Assembly (NCBI RefSeq): GCF_030445035.2
Contig: NC_080694.1
Span: 70,261,147-70,325,146, forward strand
Length of the DNA: 64,000 bases
From: Dasypus novemcinctus
Lineage: Eukaryota; Chordata; Mammalia; Cingulata; Dasypodidae
Direction of reading: 5' to 3'
Shown here: piece by piece, positions 1 to 11,791 of the stretch
Numbering within the stretch: position 1 is the first letter of the stretch
Layout: every line of letters begins with the position of its first letter
Program-made: the position numbers and the translations under genes
The notes under the pieces: generated by a model
What the model was told of the DNA's origin: nothing
Seen by the model: only the letters and a program-made list of their open reading frames with translations
Database searches by the model: none

Positions 1-639
1 ACTATAGGGAGGACAGATAGTCTCAGGAATTCAGCATCTTGTCTGTGACTCTTACCTTGGAATATATGTTCTCCAATGTAACAGAGTTAGACTCATTTAT
101 AATTTCCTTATATATGATTCTTCTGCCCCTTTTACTTGAACCTATAATGAGCACTATACTCATTAAATATATGTACCAGAGATGTAAATCTTCAGTCTGT
201 TCATATGCCAGTTGAGCATTGACTCTCATCAGTGTTGCTAAACCGACTCTGCAGTTCACCAGAACTACCCAGAAGAACAAACAAAATGATGATGATGAAC
301 AATGCCCATCCCCGAAAGCAGTGTATTTTCATCTTCGAGCAAGACAGTTCCATCCATCTGCCCCATGGGAGATCAGAAGCAAAGTGGGCATCACCATCCT
401 AAAATCATGAAGATTGAAAAATGAACAAAAGGGAGGTAGCAATTATGGACTAAAGTAGATTTATTATTATTCTAGCAATGGAAGAACTTGCATCCTTGAT
501 ATAAGGGCATTGATCACCAGAGATTTTAAGGGGAGGGAAAGGGAAGAATACATATAACATGGCTTTTGGGTGACATTGAGATTGCCCTGAGTGACTTTGC
601 AATGATGGATACAGGTCTTTATACATTTTGTCAAAACCT
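1..639. other. Unassigned sequence, no gene recognised
   Basis: Holds an 85-codon open frame on the minus strand (23-280) and a 63-codon frame on the plus strand (219-410). Neither resembles a protein I know, and neither has a supporting partner exon. The stretch runs into an L1-like tail. Confidence 0.4.
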
Positions 640-875
640 TTCAAAGTGTCTTAGGCAAAGTGTAAACCCTAATATAAACTATTGACCATGGTTAGTAGCA
701 ATGCTTCAATATGTTCTCATCAATTGTTAGCAAATGTACCCCATTAATGAGGGAAGTTGTTGATATAGGAAAATGTGGGATGGGGAGGGAGAGAGGCATA
801 TTGGAACCATCCCTATATTTTTATGAAACATTTATGTAATCTAAAGCTTCTTTAAAAATAAAAATAATTAAAAAG
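640..875 (+). mobile_element. LINE-1-like 3' end fragment
   Basis: The stretch has the layout of an L1 3'UTR end in sense orientation: a G-rich purine tract (about 776-797), then a phrase ending in tttatgaaacatttatgta, then an A-rich tail (854-875). Similar ends recur at 26940-27030, 33000-33085 and 59660-59735. Family level only; the 5' limit is approximate. Confidence 0.5.
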
Positions 876-3512
876 TCCTTCTGACCTATAACTAGATTCT
901 AATTGGCAGTCTCCATATGAATATTTGCTTCACACAGGCAGCCTGAACAATCATCACAGAAATCCAAAGACGTATCTGGAGGACCACCCTGGTGGTGCCA
1001 CCAAATGCCCTGGAGGGTTCTATGCCAGTTACCACACTTGAAGCACATAGGTTAAATAAAGTCACTTTCAGCTTGCATCTGCTGAAGTTTCTGCTTCTTT
1101 TACCATTAAGACTGTAATAGCTCTTTATGTTCAGATACATTCCTTTAAATACTAGAAATAACTTTCTTCATCTGTTGCCTCCTCGTTAGCTTGTCATTTG
1201 GCTATTAAAACAGGTTTCATCATCTTCAATCATATAAACTGGAGGAGCATGAGATGTCATGAAAGTGGAAGCTTTAAAGAGATGCGTATTAAGGGATGTT
1301 GTCATCTGCTTCTTAAAGACTTTTGGGAGTGCATATGTAAGTAGTGTGTTCTGCCTGGGACTAGAAGGCCAGCTTTCTTTAGTCAGCTTTATGAAATATT
1401 TCTGCCCTCAGGTGACAGCATATTTTGCTGTCCTATTGCCTGTCCTTCTGCCAGCAGCAAGATTCTACATCCTCAGGAGTGCATTTCAGGAGTAACTGTT
1501 CTTCCACAGTCCACAACTAGGAAACATTTCAGGTTTGGTAACAACAAAAAGAGGTGCAGTCTTATCACTTAAGTGCAATTGCTTGCACATTCTGGACCAT
1601 CAGTCAAAGGCAACATAGAACACAAAAGGGCCTGCCCATCCTTTTTAGGATCTAAAGGACTTTTTAGTCTAGTAAGTAAACCTACTTCATCAAAAACTAT
1701 TTTAACTCTCCTGCTATGTCTTTTATGGTTTTTAAGTTCTTTTCCCAAGTTCCCAAGGCTATTAGTATATTGGCCCCATAAAATCTCAGGCAATTGAACA
1801 AATCTCTGTGGCTATGGAAGCCCTATATCATTCTTCTTCTGAAGTTTTTCCACAAATCCACTGGGAATTTAGTGCTTCTCTCTGGTTTCTACCTAAACTT
1901 TCAAGGTCTTAAATTGCTTGAGTCCACTGAGCCTTGAGTACAGGAATAATCTGTAAGAGTCCCTAATAACTATGGAGATTGAGTTATTTGCTGTTTTAAG
2001 CCATTGATTCTTCCATTACTATTTCCCTTATGAATCTGCAGAGTTTCTGGTCTCTTCTTTGGTGATCTTGATAGTGAAGAGATTTCCTCAGGATGAGCAA
2101 TGTTACTATTCCTTAAAGATTACCCCAAAAAGACTCATCCAGGCTACTTCACCCCACTGTTCATCTTGTAACATGAGTAGACAAGAAAATAGCCACACTA
2201 TGACAAGACCCTATAATAGGGTATCACGATCCACTCATTGGGAAATCTGCACAACTAAAGATCTATCATTGTGGTACTATCATCTCTTTTCTTTATATCT
2301 ATATTCCTTAAATTATGCATAAATAATAATCCAACAGAACTTATAGGTGAAGTTAATGGCTAATGGGAGTGAAAGAAAAAAGCAAAACGGTATCATGAAA
2401 ATAGTCATGGATTTTGGGAGATGTGAGCAGACAGCTAACAACATATTCACCATGTTTACTTCACTCAGATGCATATTAAGATCCTCACATTAATGCCATC
2501 CACTTAGTCACAGGATGTAAGCTGAATACCAATTTCTAGGAAAAACAATCACAAACAAATGTAAGATTTGTGGATGAGCTATGGATCCCACAACTGCACT
2601 TGGTCCTTAGGCCATAACCTGTAGTTGTCTTTCCCTCCTCTGCCAACCATTCTAAATCTTCTTAACTATTGGCCTGTCAGTTGCTGGTTATTAGACTCTG
2701 TGGGTCTAAGAGCACCTGCTTGTGATAGGAAGTTGTCTTCACACAGTCACTTTATGTCCCATGACCACCAAGACCCAATAGCATGACAGGAACAGTTTTC
2801 ATAACCATGTGCATTTCTATGCTTCTGATGGCACAGACTTGCTCTAGAACCCAAAGGAGTCTGTACTGCAACTCTTCTGTGGGCCTTTTGGAGAGTCCAC
2901 ATGGCATTTTTATCTACCACAAATAGCACCAGCTCCATAGAATGTCCTTGTTGCTCCAAGCAACAAGGCCATATACACCAGCACCTGGACCTACTGAAGA
3001 GCTCTTCAGTTTCGTGGGCCCTCTTAATGTTGTTAGACTTCTAAGTGCCCAATAAATAAGAAGTCATCTCAAATATGACTTACACCACTTCCAAAATCCA
3101 AACGGCCTACCAAACATGGTGCATCTTACTCAGTGATAGGAGACACAAGATTCAATAATGCAGTTTTTCACTGAAAGGATGAGTGGCATGTGCCAGCCAC
3201 TGGACCGCTAAAATCTTTGCTGATGCAGAAAGCCTCTGAGTCTTTGAGAGTTTGTCTCACACTCCTGGAGTACATATTTCTCACCATAAGCAACTTGCCA
3301 CTTCCTCCTCCATAAGATCACTTTTATGATGCTACCAATGCAGTGAAACAGTGCTAATTCTGCATAATTTATGGAGGGTCAAGAGCCCTTTGGGATCTTT
3401 TGTGATCAAGAACTGAAAAATTAATATACCCTGAGGAAAGAACATGAATGTCTTTTTCTCTTCTCAAGTGAATGAGTACTTCTGACCCGCCTGCCAATGA
3501 GTATTGAAAGTC
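876..3512. other. Unresolved old sequence, possibly antisense LTR-element interior
   Basis: No host exon is recognisable. About 1260-3420 has an even base composition and scattered short open frames on the minus strand, for example 70 codons at 2747-2959. It reminds me of degraded ERVL/MaLR interior sequence in antisense, but I cannot fix motifs or ends. If so, it is an old, heavily broken copy. Confidence 0.25.
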
Positions 3513-3516
3513 ATAC

Positions 3517-4000
3517 TGATGTGGGCTATGGGTGGAAGGCTCTTTGTCTCTTCAGAGATAACTAAGTTGTTTGACTTGTGGGTGTGGAACGGTAAGAGGC
3601 TGCAGTCCTGCCCTTAGGGACAGTGGAAGCGGCTCCAGTCCCAGGAAATGTTTAACAATGCAAGGGCTATAAACTTTAAGTATTTAGGGGAAATGCAAAA
3701 AGTAAATATGCTAAAAGCTTATCTAGAATATCTGGAGTCCATGCTAAAAGCTTACCTAAGATGTGGAAGAGATATATGCTAATTGAAGCCTATTGAGAAC
3801 TGAAACAAAGGGAAAGGGACCATTTGGCCTTTCCTCTCTGTATAAAAGACGTTTGAAAATCTTGTTCGGGGCTGGGGATTCAAACTGAAAGCTCCCGAGT
3901 CCGACCGGCCGTCAATAAACCATTTTTCCTTCTCAAAATCATTCCTGAGTCCTGGCCTCTCTATACTCAAATAATTGAACTTCTCTTAAATTCTACAACA
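3517..4000 (+). repeat. 5' LTR of ERV family A copy 1
   Basis: 484 bp, starts TGATGTGGGC and ends TCTACAACA. The TATA box TATAAAAG is at 3841 and the polyadenylation signal AATAAA about 70 bp later (near 3914). It matches the 3' LTR at 10271-10755 nearly throughout. Confidence 0.95.
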
Positions 4001-4004
4001 TTTT

Positions 4005-4022
4005 TGGCGACCACGAAGGGAC
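4005..4022 (+). other. Primer-binding-site-like sequence of ERV copy 1
   Basis: TGGCGACCACGAAGGGAC begins four bases after the LTR end, the normal place for a tRNA primer site. The matching tRNA cannot be named from memory; arginine or lysine types are possible. Copy 2 has the variant TGGTGACCCAGATGGGAC. Confidence 0.65.
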
Positions 4023-4243
4023 AATAAACGAAGGCCAGAGACGGTAGCATTTTGCTGCCCCTTCCAAATCCCCGAGGAAGCCGGGAGGACTTGGGTGAAC
4101 CCCAAATCTGGGTGCCCCTGGATTAAATTTAATCCAGAAAAGATGTGGGCTCCACCAGAATCTTCCCGACAAAAATCGAGGGCAATGGAAGGTCTGAAGA
4201 GAAAGATTCTGGGAACGAAAAAGAACTCCGAACATGGAAGAAG

Positions 4244-4249
4244 GTAAGA
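4244..4249 (+). promoter_or_regulatory. Candidate 5' splice donor in the ERV leader
   Basis: AAG|GTAAGA follows a short ATG-GAA-GAA leader. This is the usual position of the major retroviral donor downstream of the PBS. The same motif is kept in copy 2 at 19535. Confidence 0.5.
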
Positions 4250-7200
4250 CTCCCCGGGTGAGCACAGTCTGGAAGGCCCTAGCTTTAATTGCTAGGAAGG
4301 GGAGGCTGATCACCTCCCGAGAGAACCCTAGTAGCCCCAGAAGGCTGGGGGGAAGCCGTTCTCTCCAGGCTTGGGAAAAGGAGGAAAACCGGGGAAAAGC
4401 CCTGGTGTTTTGGGTTTGTCTAACTGCATGTTAGAATCTGGTACTGGTCTTATATCCACTAAAGGAGTGGAGTCTCGATTTTAATAGGAAGGGCTATTAA
4501 TAGGTTCAAGTCCTAATGTCTTGGAAATTGGTCTAGATTAAGGGAAACAAAACTTGGTTACAGGAAAATGGATCGGCTTTTCTGGTGGAGGTTGGTCTGG
4601 GTGTAAAGTTTAAACAGTGGAAAAGTCCAGCTGAAATCTTTTGTTATGGTGCTAAATTGTGAATGAATTTGCTTTATACCAAATGTTAAGTGTTCTGAGG
4701 TTTGTGATGGCTGTGGGGGCAGCCATGGTGAAAATAAATATATAAACTTGTGGGTCAGATTAGTGACCTTTGTGCTTCTGTCTGTGTCAGCTCAAGGCTA
4801 GTGTTGGAGTCATGTCCTTATGTAAAGTGGAATTACAGCTGAGCTGGAGCCCTCCCTTGCCATTGGCAAGGGAGTGAAATGATTCTGGGGCAAAAGCTGA
4901 GGAGTCTGGATGTTTGTGGAGTCTAGATGTTTGTGCATGCTCTGCTGTCTTGTCTCTGGTCTGGCCCTTTGCCGGGGCTTGGAGGCCATCTGTGTCCGCG
5001 CCAAGCACCCAAGTTTGTTGGGAATGTCCCAGTCAGGGCGGCTGGGTTCCTGAGAGAGTTGCCAAATTTGAGTAGGTTCTGTCTGCCCATTTCGGCTGAA
5101 AGCTGGAAAGCGGGGAGCGGCTTGCCCCTTTACAGTGAGTCCACCCTTCTATTCATAAGCCGCATTCCTGTTTGTTGTGCACCCGACTGCCTGGAAGGAG
5201 GGGAAGTGAAGAGGGTGAAAAGCAGAATCATAATAAATGCAGTAAAGTTCCCTCCTTAGGGTGTCAAAGCCAAAATACCTTTGCTTTCTGCCCAGGTTCT
5301 TAGAAGGTATTGTAGTAACTTTAAGTAAGAGAATGTGTTCTGTGAAGGTAAAATTTGTCTTAAGGGTATAAATAATTATAAAGGTTTTTCAAAGCATTGT
5401 TTAAATTAAGGTATTTAAATGGCTAATTGCAGAAAGTCATTATTTAACAAAACTGAATTGATAATAATAATAATAAAAGGCAATTTTATAACAAACTTGT
5501 TCGGCAGCCAATCTCCCCTGCCAACTTGCTTCCAAAAAACTGTTTCTGGTATTACATGCTACTAAGTATTTAAAGTGAAGAAAAGTTCATTATTTTAATA
5601 AGCTTGTTTAGTATGAATGGCAATTATATGTTGTAAGAAGTTTGCCTGGTAACTTAGTATGTGGGATATATGGAGTGTGTTTTTATTGTTAAGGAAACAG
5701 AAGATGATTTTGTCCTAAGATAAAATGATTGATTATTGGAAAGAGTAGAGTTTGGGACAGAACCTGAATGAATAATGAAAGTGTAGAAGGTTTGTGGAAG
5801 GAAAATTTTTATGATTAAAATTGAGTAAGATCAATATACAAAGAAAATCTTTTATCAATAGCTTCTTGTGCTTTAACCTCATCATTTCCTCAGTGTTTAA
5901 AGAAGAGTCTTACCTCTTTTAAAAGAACATTTATGTTCTAGAAATCAGATCCTGAAAAGTAGCCTTTTATTTCAAACTAACTGCAAGAGATTTATTCTTT
6001 TACTTTAAAGGAAAAATTAAAGTAATGGTTAAGTTCATTTGATATGTTATAAGTTGAATGAAAGGTATTTAAAGGTGTTATAAAATTAATAGGTTTAAAA
6101 AAATTAATAAAAACTGTAACTAAGAGTTAAAATCATTTATAAATGCTATATTATAAAACAGTGGAAAGACAATAACTGAGATTATAGCTGGGTGAATTTA
6201 GCCTGAAACTATTATTTAAGTGTAAATTCTACACTAACCTTTCCTTTGTTTATGGTTACTTCAAGCCTAACCTCACCCCTTGCCTTTGCCTATGGTTATT
6301 TCATAATTGAGAAGAGCTGGGACATCACTGTCTCCTCTCCTGGTATTAGTAACCCTTTCTCTCATGAATTCAAGTGTAAACTAAATAAATTGCTGCCTGA
6401 TAGAATAAGGTTAAATGGCCACTGGAGTTTTATTATCTCCAAAATCAAAAAGGGGGGTGGAGGGGGAGAAGTCTCCTGCCTTGACGGTCAGTGTTCCTAA
6501 GAGTGGCAATTCATGAGACAAAGCAGTCTGTCTCCCTGAGGCTTCAAATAGCCTCAGTATATATATATAAAATTAATCTTGTTGCTTATCCAAAATTCTG
6601 CTAATTTCAAAGTAAAATATAAAGTTCTAAAACAAAATGGTGCTAAAGCATTGAGAACATTTTGGTTATTACAATCCATTAAGTAAGAAAGAAAATTCTT
6701 GTGGTAAACTGCATGGTCATAGTGCAAATTAAGAAGAGTTTCAAAAGTCTTTGAAAAGTTTAAAGTAACTAAAGTCATGTTGTGTCAAACTATTCATGTC
6801 TGCCTATTTGCTCAAATTGTTGAGGTTAAATATGCAGTTATATAAGTAATATGTATTTCTGGACCCCTAATTAATTAAGCTAAACAGTATATAAAATAAT
6901 GCAAATTATAAGTAATATCAATGAGTTGTGTTTGTGTCTAACTCTTTGTGTCTGCCCATTTAAAAAAAATGCTCAATGTATGTCTTCATACATCAGAATA
7001 ATATCAAATTAACAAATAAAAATTCTTAAAAGAGGTCTATTCAAATTGTTAAAAATTAAATATGCAGTTATATTTATAAATATTCTTAAAGCCCAAATTA
7101 AACTAAGCAGGATGAAAAAGTCATAGAAATCTGATTATGGAAACAATTGGAAAAGGGCCTCCTCTTTGCAAGAGCTTTTAAGGCAAGACTAGGTGTGGCA

Positions 7201-7343
7201 GATTAAACCTATCTACTAAGCTAGGGAATTAAGAATCAGTTTGCCTGGTAATTTTCCAGTTTAAACCTTTGTCAGCCATAAATTGCAAAAAAAAAAAAAA
7301 AAAAACAAAGATTAGGTTAATTTTCACATAAGAAAAATGTTGA

Positions 7344-7759
7344 TGTAACCTGGCGGCCTGCTGCCTCAGTCTCCCACTCCCGGGTTGGACAGCAGTGGAG
7401 GAGACCAGTTTAGGCCAGTCCTATGGGCAGTGGAAGGATGCCCAAGAAGGAGCTAACTAAGTCGGTGCCATTTCAGCACTAAATTCTATTCCTTATTTGA
7501 CAAAGGGGGGAGCAGGTAAAAACTAAAATGGTTGGAATGTGATAGAGGAAGCAGTTAAATCAAACTTTTGCGTGGGAAAGTTAAATCTCAGATAAGCTGT
7601 AACTTCTGAAGTATCCAATCTATGGAAAAACAGAGGAAGAGCTTGCATGCCAGGCTTAGGGGTATAAATTGTGTCATTTTTCTTTGTTCGTGGCACCAGC
7701 CATATCTGGCTCTGCACCCCTTCTTGCAAGATTGAGAATAAATTATTTTCTTCTCCACA
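7344..7759 (+). repeat. LTR-like module embedded in ERV copy 1 interior
   Basis: Starts TGTAACCTGG and ends CTCCACA. A TATA-like TATAAATTG lies near 7672, AATAAA near 7737, and TGGTGAGCC follows three bases after the end, resembling a second primer site. The same module is in copy 2 (22304-22709), so it was part of the family before both insertions. Boundaries are inferred. Confidence 0.5.
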
Positions 7760-8692
7760 ATCTGGTGAGCCTTATTTTCTTCCAGAAGATTTCTTTCCAA
7801 CAAAATAAAGGTAATTAGTGGCTCTATTAACAAATTTCAGTAAGTAAAGGAAAGTCCATAAAAACTATGGAGAGATCTTTCCTGGGTTATGATTTTAAAA
7901 AAATTAAGTAATTGTGTAATGTGTTTTAAAACCTGGTAGTCAGTATGCATGTGTTTTAAAACCTGGTAGTCAGTATGCTTTTAAATTAATAATTTTCATA
8001 ACTTAAAGAAAAGAATTTTAGCTTCCTGTAAGGGAAAAAGAGAACTTTCCTTGCATAAACTATTATGGTTTCAATTTTATTTAACTTGAGTGTAATCTCC
8101 AATAGTTAATTTATAAACTAAATTAACATTATGTGTGAAATCTTTAATGAGTGAAATTAGGCTAAAGGAAAAAGATTGTAGATATGCTCTCTTAAATAAG
8201 GAGCAAATTTCTTTCATTGGTAATTGTAATTTAGTAAGTTTATTTAAACATGAGGTGGCTAGTCAATGCGGTTATAGTCAATTATAATGAGTTTGTAAAA
8301 CATCTTCCAAACTGAAAATGTTTAAATAGTTCTAGTTGTAGAAGTCATTGTTAACTAAAAAAAACTTAGATTGGTATTGGTAGCAGAAATAACTTCATGA
8401 TAATAAACCTGTCTGAAGGCCACTGCAAAGTACACATTTAAGTAAATGGTAATAAAAAGTTATCTTGATTCTATTGGAAATATTCTGTTTTCATTCTAAC
8501 AATGAAAAATAATATTTTTCCTCTTACTAAAGTAAACTACCTACTGTTATCGTCATAGTAAAATTGTGTAAGTAAGCAGTCATTTGATATATGTGTTGCA
8601 TTAAGTTGTTTAAAATATATATAAAAACAAGGAATAAACTTTAACATTGTCAAACTCTTGTGCATTCAAACCAGGCCTTGAATACATTACAG

Positions 8693-9011
8693 GTGGCCTC
8701 TCCATGTGAGTTATTGGCTAGGCTGGTCACTGACCCCTCAATTAAAATATGTGCTATATCAGTCTCTGGTTCTGCTCCTGAAGTCGATGGAAACTATATT
8801 GCAGTTTCAAGCTCCTGCAGCAGCCAATAATGACTCAGTACAGCCAAGTGTACAATGGATATCGCCTCCAGACTGGCACTGTTCCATGGTGCCAGAGAGC
8901 ACTATGCACCAGGCTAGTAGAATACTGGAAAATCTCTCTAAGATGAAGGATGCTGCAACTTGCTCACTGCGTTGAAGAACATGCTAAGTGGAGCCATGAT
9001 ACCAGGATACT
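8693..9011 (+). other. 319-bp exon-like segment with an 89-codon open frame, ERV copy 1
   Basis: Bounded by an acceptor-like TACATTACAG and a donor-like ACT|GTAAGT. It contains an ATG-initiated frame at 8706-8975, beginning MSYWLGWSLTPQ, with no similarity I recognise. Copy 2 has the same length between the same signals (23646-23964), and its frame differs at two residues. Given how young the copies are, shared openness is weak evidence for coding. Confidence 0.4.
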
Positions 9012-10257
9012 GTAAGTAAAACTTAAACACAATTGGCATTATGGCCTGCTCTCATGGAGAGATAACATGTAAAGTATTACAACCCTGAAACTCAAAACTA
9101 ATAATTGCAACTCTGAATCCTTATGCATTAAGTAATACATTAGTTAATATTAAGTGCTGTACTTTTATCCTGTACTAAATATATGCCTAATAATTGTAAT
9201 GTTATCTTTTCTATTTTGGATCAAGTGCAGAAGTATATTAGACATGTTAAATTCCTGGTAAAATCATTTTCAAAACAGTTAATAACATGTCTATAGAATA
9301 AGGTGGCAGTCTCAGCCAGTCTCAGTCAACTTCTATATTCTGCTGTACTCTACTGTGTAGCAAAAGTGAGGCTTGCTTGCTGATGGTGAGTCACCTATTG
9401 AACAAGTCAAAATTGCTAGAAATTGTACAATGAAAATCAAGGTGTAAAAATCTTTATTCTGTAGTTCTGATCACTCCCACAGGTGAAAGCTAAGAGTATT
9501 TCCAACTTAGTGTTCTAATCCTGAGTGAAGCCAGTTGCCCAAGGAGTGCCAGTTCACCAGGAGCATCTGACAGAGCGAATGAGTGTCAATCATTGAACAG
9601 CTTGGAATGTGTCTTCAGACAAAGCTAAGTGTCTGTTGCAATTTCTCTCTAAAGATGGATAACTTAAAAAAGAATATATATGCTGTTCCCACCAGCTTTT
9701 AAGGAATGCCATCTTTATAGGCACCTAACCTTGTCTACCTCTGTAATCCAATGTGTCCTCTTTTAAAAACAGGTATTCCAAATTTTTAATTAAGTTTGTT
9801 TCTTTCAGAGTGAACATCTTATTAACCATATGAAAACTTCATCCAACTTCGTACAGAATGCCAGATCCATCTTCCTTCAGTTAGAATAAAAAGAGTTTTA
9901 CACCTTATTAGGCAATGACTATAGCCCATGGCCAGCAGGAAGCAGTTACAGAAAAGAGATCGTCTCCCTTCAGCACCCCTTTTAAATTAAAGGTGTAAAC
10001 TCTTTAAGAGTAAAATAAAAGTAATAGATGGATCTGGAACCTGACTGGAAATCCACGTGAGTGCCAGTGGCAGCAGAATAACTGCAGGAGGCCCCTGCCC
10101 AAGATTCTGCTGTCCAGAATGAAAAGTTCTAAACTTCTAAAAACAGTCCTGGATGCTGTACTAAAGACTGATAAATAATCAATCAAGACGACAAACAGCC
10201 ATCCACCTCATAGCTCCAACAATAATTATGCCAAAGCTTAGCAAGTCAAACTTTGGC

Positions 10258-10270
10258 AGAAGGGGGGGAA
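10258..10270 (+). other. Polypurine tract of ERV copy 1
   Basis: AGAAGGGGGGGAA immediately before the 3' LTR. It is the expected plus-strand primer and fixes the U3 start at TGATG. Confidence 0.85.
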
Positions 10271-10755
10271 TGATGTGGGCTATGGGTGGAAGGCTCTTTG
10301 TCTCTTCAGAGATAACTAAGTTGTTTGACTTGTGGGTATGGAATGGTAAGAGGCTGCAGTCCTGCCCTTAGGAACAATGGCAACGGCTCCAGTCCCAGGA
10401 AACAGTTTAACAATGCAAGGGCTATAAACTTTAAGTATTTAGGGGAAATGCAAAAAGTAAATATGCTAAAAGCTTATCTAGAATATCTGGAGTCCATGCT
10501 AAAAGCTTACCTAAGATGTGGAAGAGATATATGCTAATTGAAGCCTATTGAGAACTGAAACAAAGGGAAAGGGACCATTTGACCTTTCCTCTCTGTATAA
10601 AAGACGTTTGAAAATCTTGTTCGGGGCTCGGGATTCAAACTGAAAGCTCCCGAGTCCGACCGGCCGTCAATAAACCATTTTTCCTTCTCAAAATCATTCC
10701 TGAGTCCTGGCCTCTCTATACTCAAATAATTGAACTTCTCTTAAATTCTACAACA
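10271..10755 (+). repeat. 3' LTR of ERV family A copy 1
   Basis: 485 bp with TATAAAAG at 10596 and AATAAA at 10669. It ends 87 bp beyond the OR12D3 pseudogene stop, reading toward it on the opposite strand. Confidence 0.95.
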
Positions 10756-10842
10756 ATACACTCACCAGATCAGTGACCACAGTCATTTATTACAGACCAA
10801 GGGATGGAAATCCTCATGGAAACCTCCTAAGTCTCCTGAGTC

Positions 10843-11791
10843 CTAGTGGTGCTGCTGGCAGTCTTTAGATAAACATCTTCTCATGAAAGTTCTCCTCAGA
10901 GCCAGCATCACTGCTTTGTTCCTGAGGGTGTATATCAGGGGGTTCAGCACTGGTGTGACTGTACTGTAGATGATGGCCACCACATGGTCCTGAGTCACGG
11001 TGGAGACTGAGGTATGATGAATATAGATGAAGCCCACAGGCTCATAGATGAGGCTCACCACCACAAAGCGGGAGGCACACGTGACAGAGTCTTGTGGAGT
11101 GCACAGCAGGACCGGCTCTTGAGCAGAAGGAAGTTAGTAATGTAAACATAGGAGAGAAAGGTCGGAAGGAAAGCTCCCATGGCTATGCTGCCTGTGATAA
11201 TGGAAAGAAACCATTGATTGAGAACTATGTCACCACAGGCCAGTTCCAAGAGGGGCTTGAATTCATAGGAGAAGTGGTTGAATTTCTGAGAGCCACAGAA
11301 GTTCAGGTGGGCTGAATGCTTCAAAGCATAAAGGTAGCTGGTGAGCCAGGCCACAGCTGCTAACAGAGCACACAACTGGGGGTTCACGATGATGGTGTAG
11401 TGGAGTGGATAGTAGATGGCCACAAAACTGTCAAAACCCATGATGGCCCACAAGATGGACTCTATGCTTTGCAGGTAGTGGAAGAAGCCCAGCTGAGTGA
11501 TGCAGCCAAGGAAAGATTAGAAATGACCTTATTCGTGGAGAGGAGGTTAAAGAGCACCTTGGGCAGGGTCACTGAAGAATAGCGCATATCCAGATAAGAA
11601 AGGTTGCCCTTAAAAAAATACATAGGGGAGTGGAACTTTGGCTCCAAGATAACAATCACTAATATAGCTCCATTTCCAACCAAGTTTACCAGGTAAATGA
11701 TGGAGAAAATCACAAAGAAGAGAGGCTTCAGCTCCTGAGCACTGGTCAGGCCGAGTAAAAGAAACTCATTCAATGCAGTGACGTTCTCCAT
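10843..11791 (-). pseudogene. OR12D3: OR12D3 orthologue, olfactory receptor pseudogene
   Basis: Odorant receptor of the rhodopsin-like GPCR superfamily, normally in the cilia membrane of olfactory neurons. The reading starts MENVTALNEFLLLGL and ends in a CQQHH-type tail, which I recall as close to human OR12D3 (about 316 residues). Visible landmarks are GNG in TM1 (about residues 39-41), PMYFF before TM2 (56-60), a TM5 block with SIAMGAF, and the TM7 block PVLNPLIYTLRNK. It is broken. About 5 extra bases near 11510 shift the frame just before the TM3 cysteine region, and one base is missing near 11080 in the CASHF region after TM5. Three codons are missing in the extracellular loop after TM4, and the arginine of the MAFDR motif is serine. 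Single coding exon, start at 11791, stop at 10843-10845. An ERV 3' LTR ends 87 bp past the stop. Assignment rests on remembered family sequence. Confidence 0.9.

Larger units (their letters stand above)
3517..10755 (+). mobile_element. ERV family A, copy 1 (class I-like, paired LTRs, no recognisable gag/pol/env)
   Basis: A 7.2-kb LTR element flanked by the 4-bp target duplication ATAC (3513-3516 and 10756-10759). The order is 5' LTR, PBS-like site, 6.27-kb interior, polypurine tract, 3' LTR. The 4-bp duplication, TGATG start, AACA end and purine tract before U3 all suit gammaretrovirus-like (ERV1) elements. The two LTRs differ at about ten positions by hand count (around 2%), which suggests an age of a few million years at typical mammalian rates. 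The interior is GC-moderate for the first 1.2 kb and AT-rich afterwards. It shows no gag, pol or env that I recognise, so the element is either coding-dead or non-autonomous. A second copy at 18814-25719 shares almost the whole interior. Confidence 0.92.

Noticed and set aside
4927-5259. 110-codon plus-strand frame in ERV copy 1 as a gene
   Set aside because: Copy 2 opens the same start but ends in a different frame and length, and nothing resembles a known protein.
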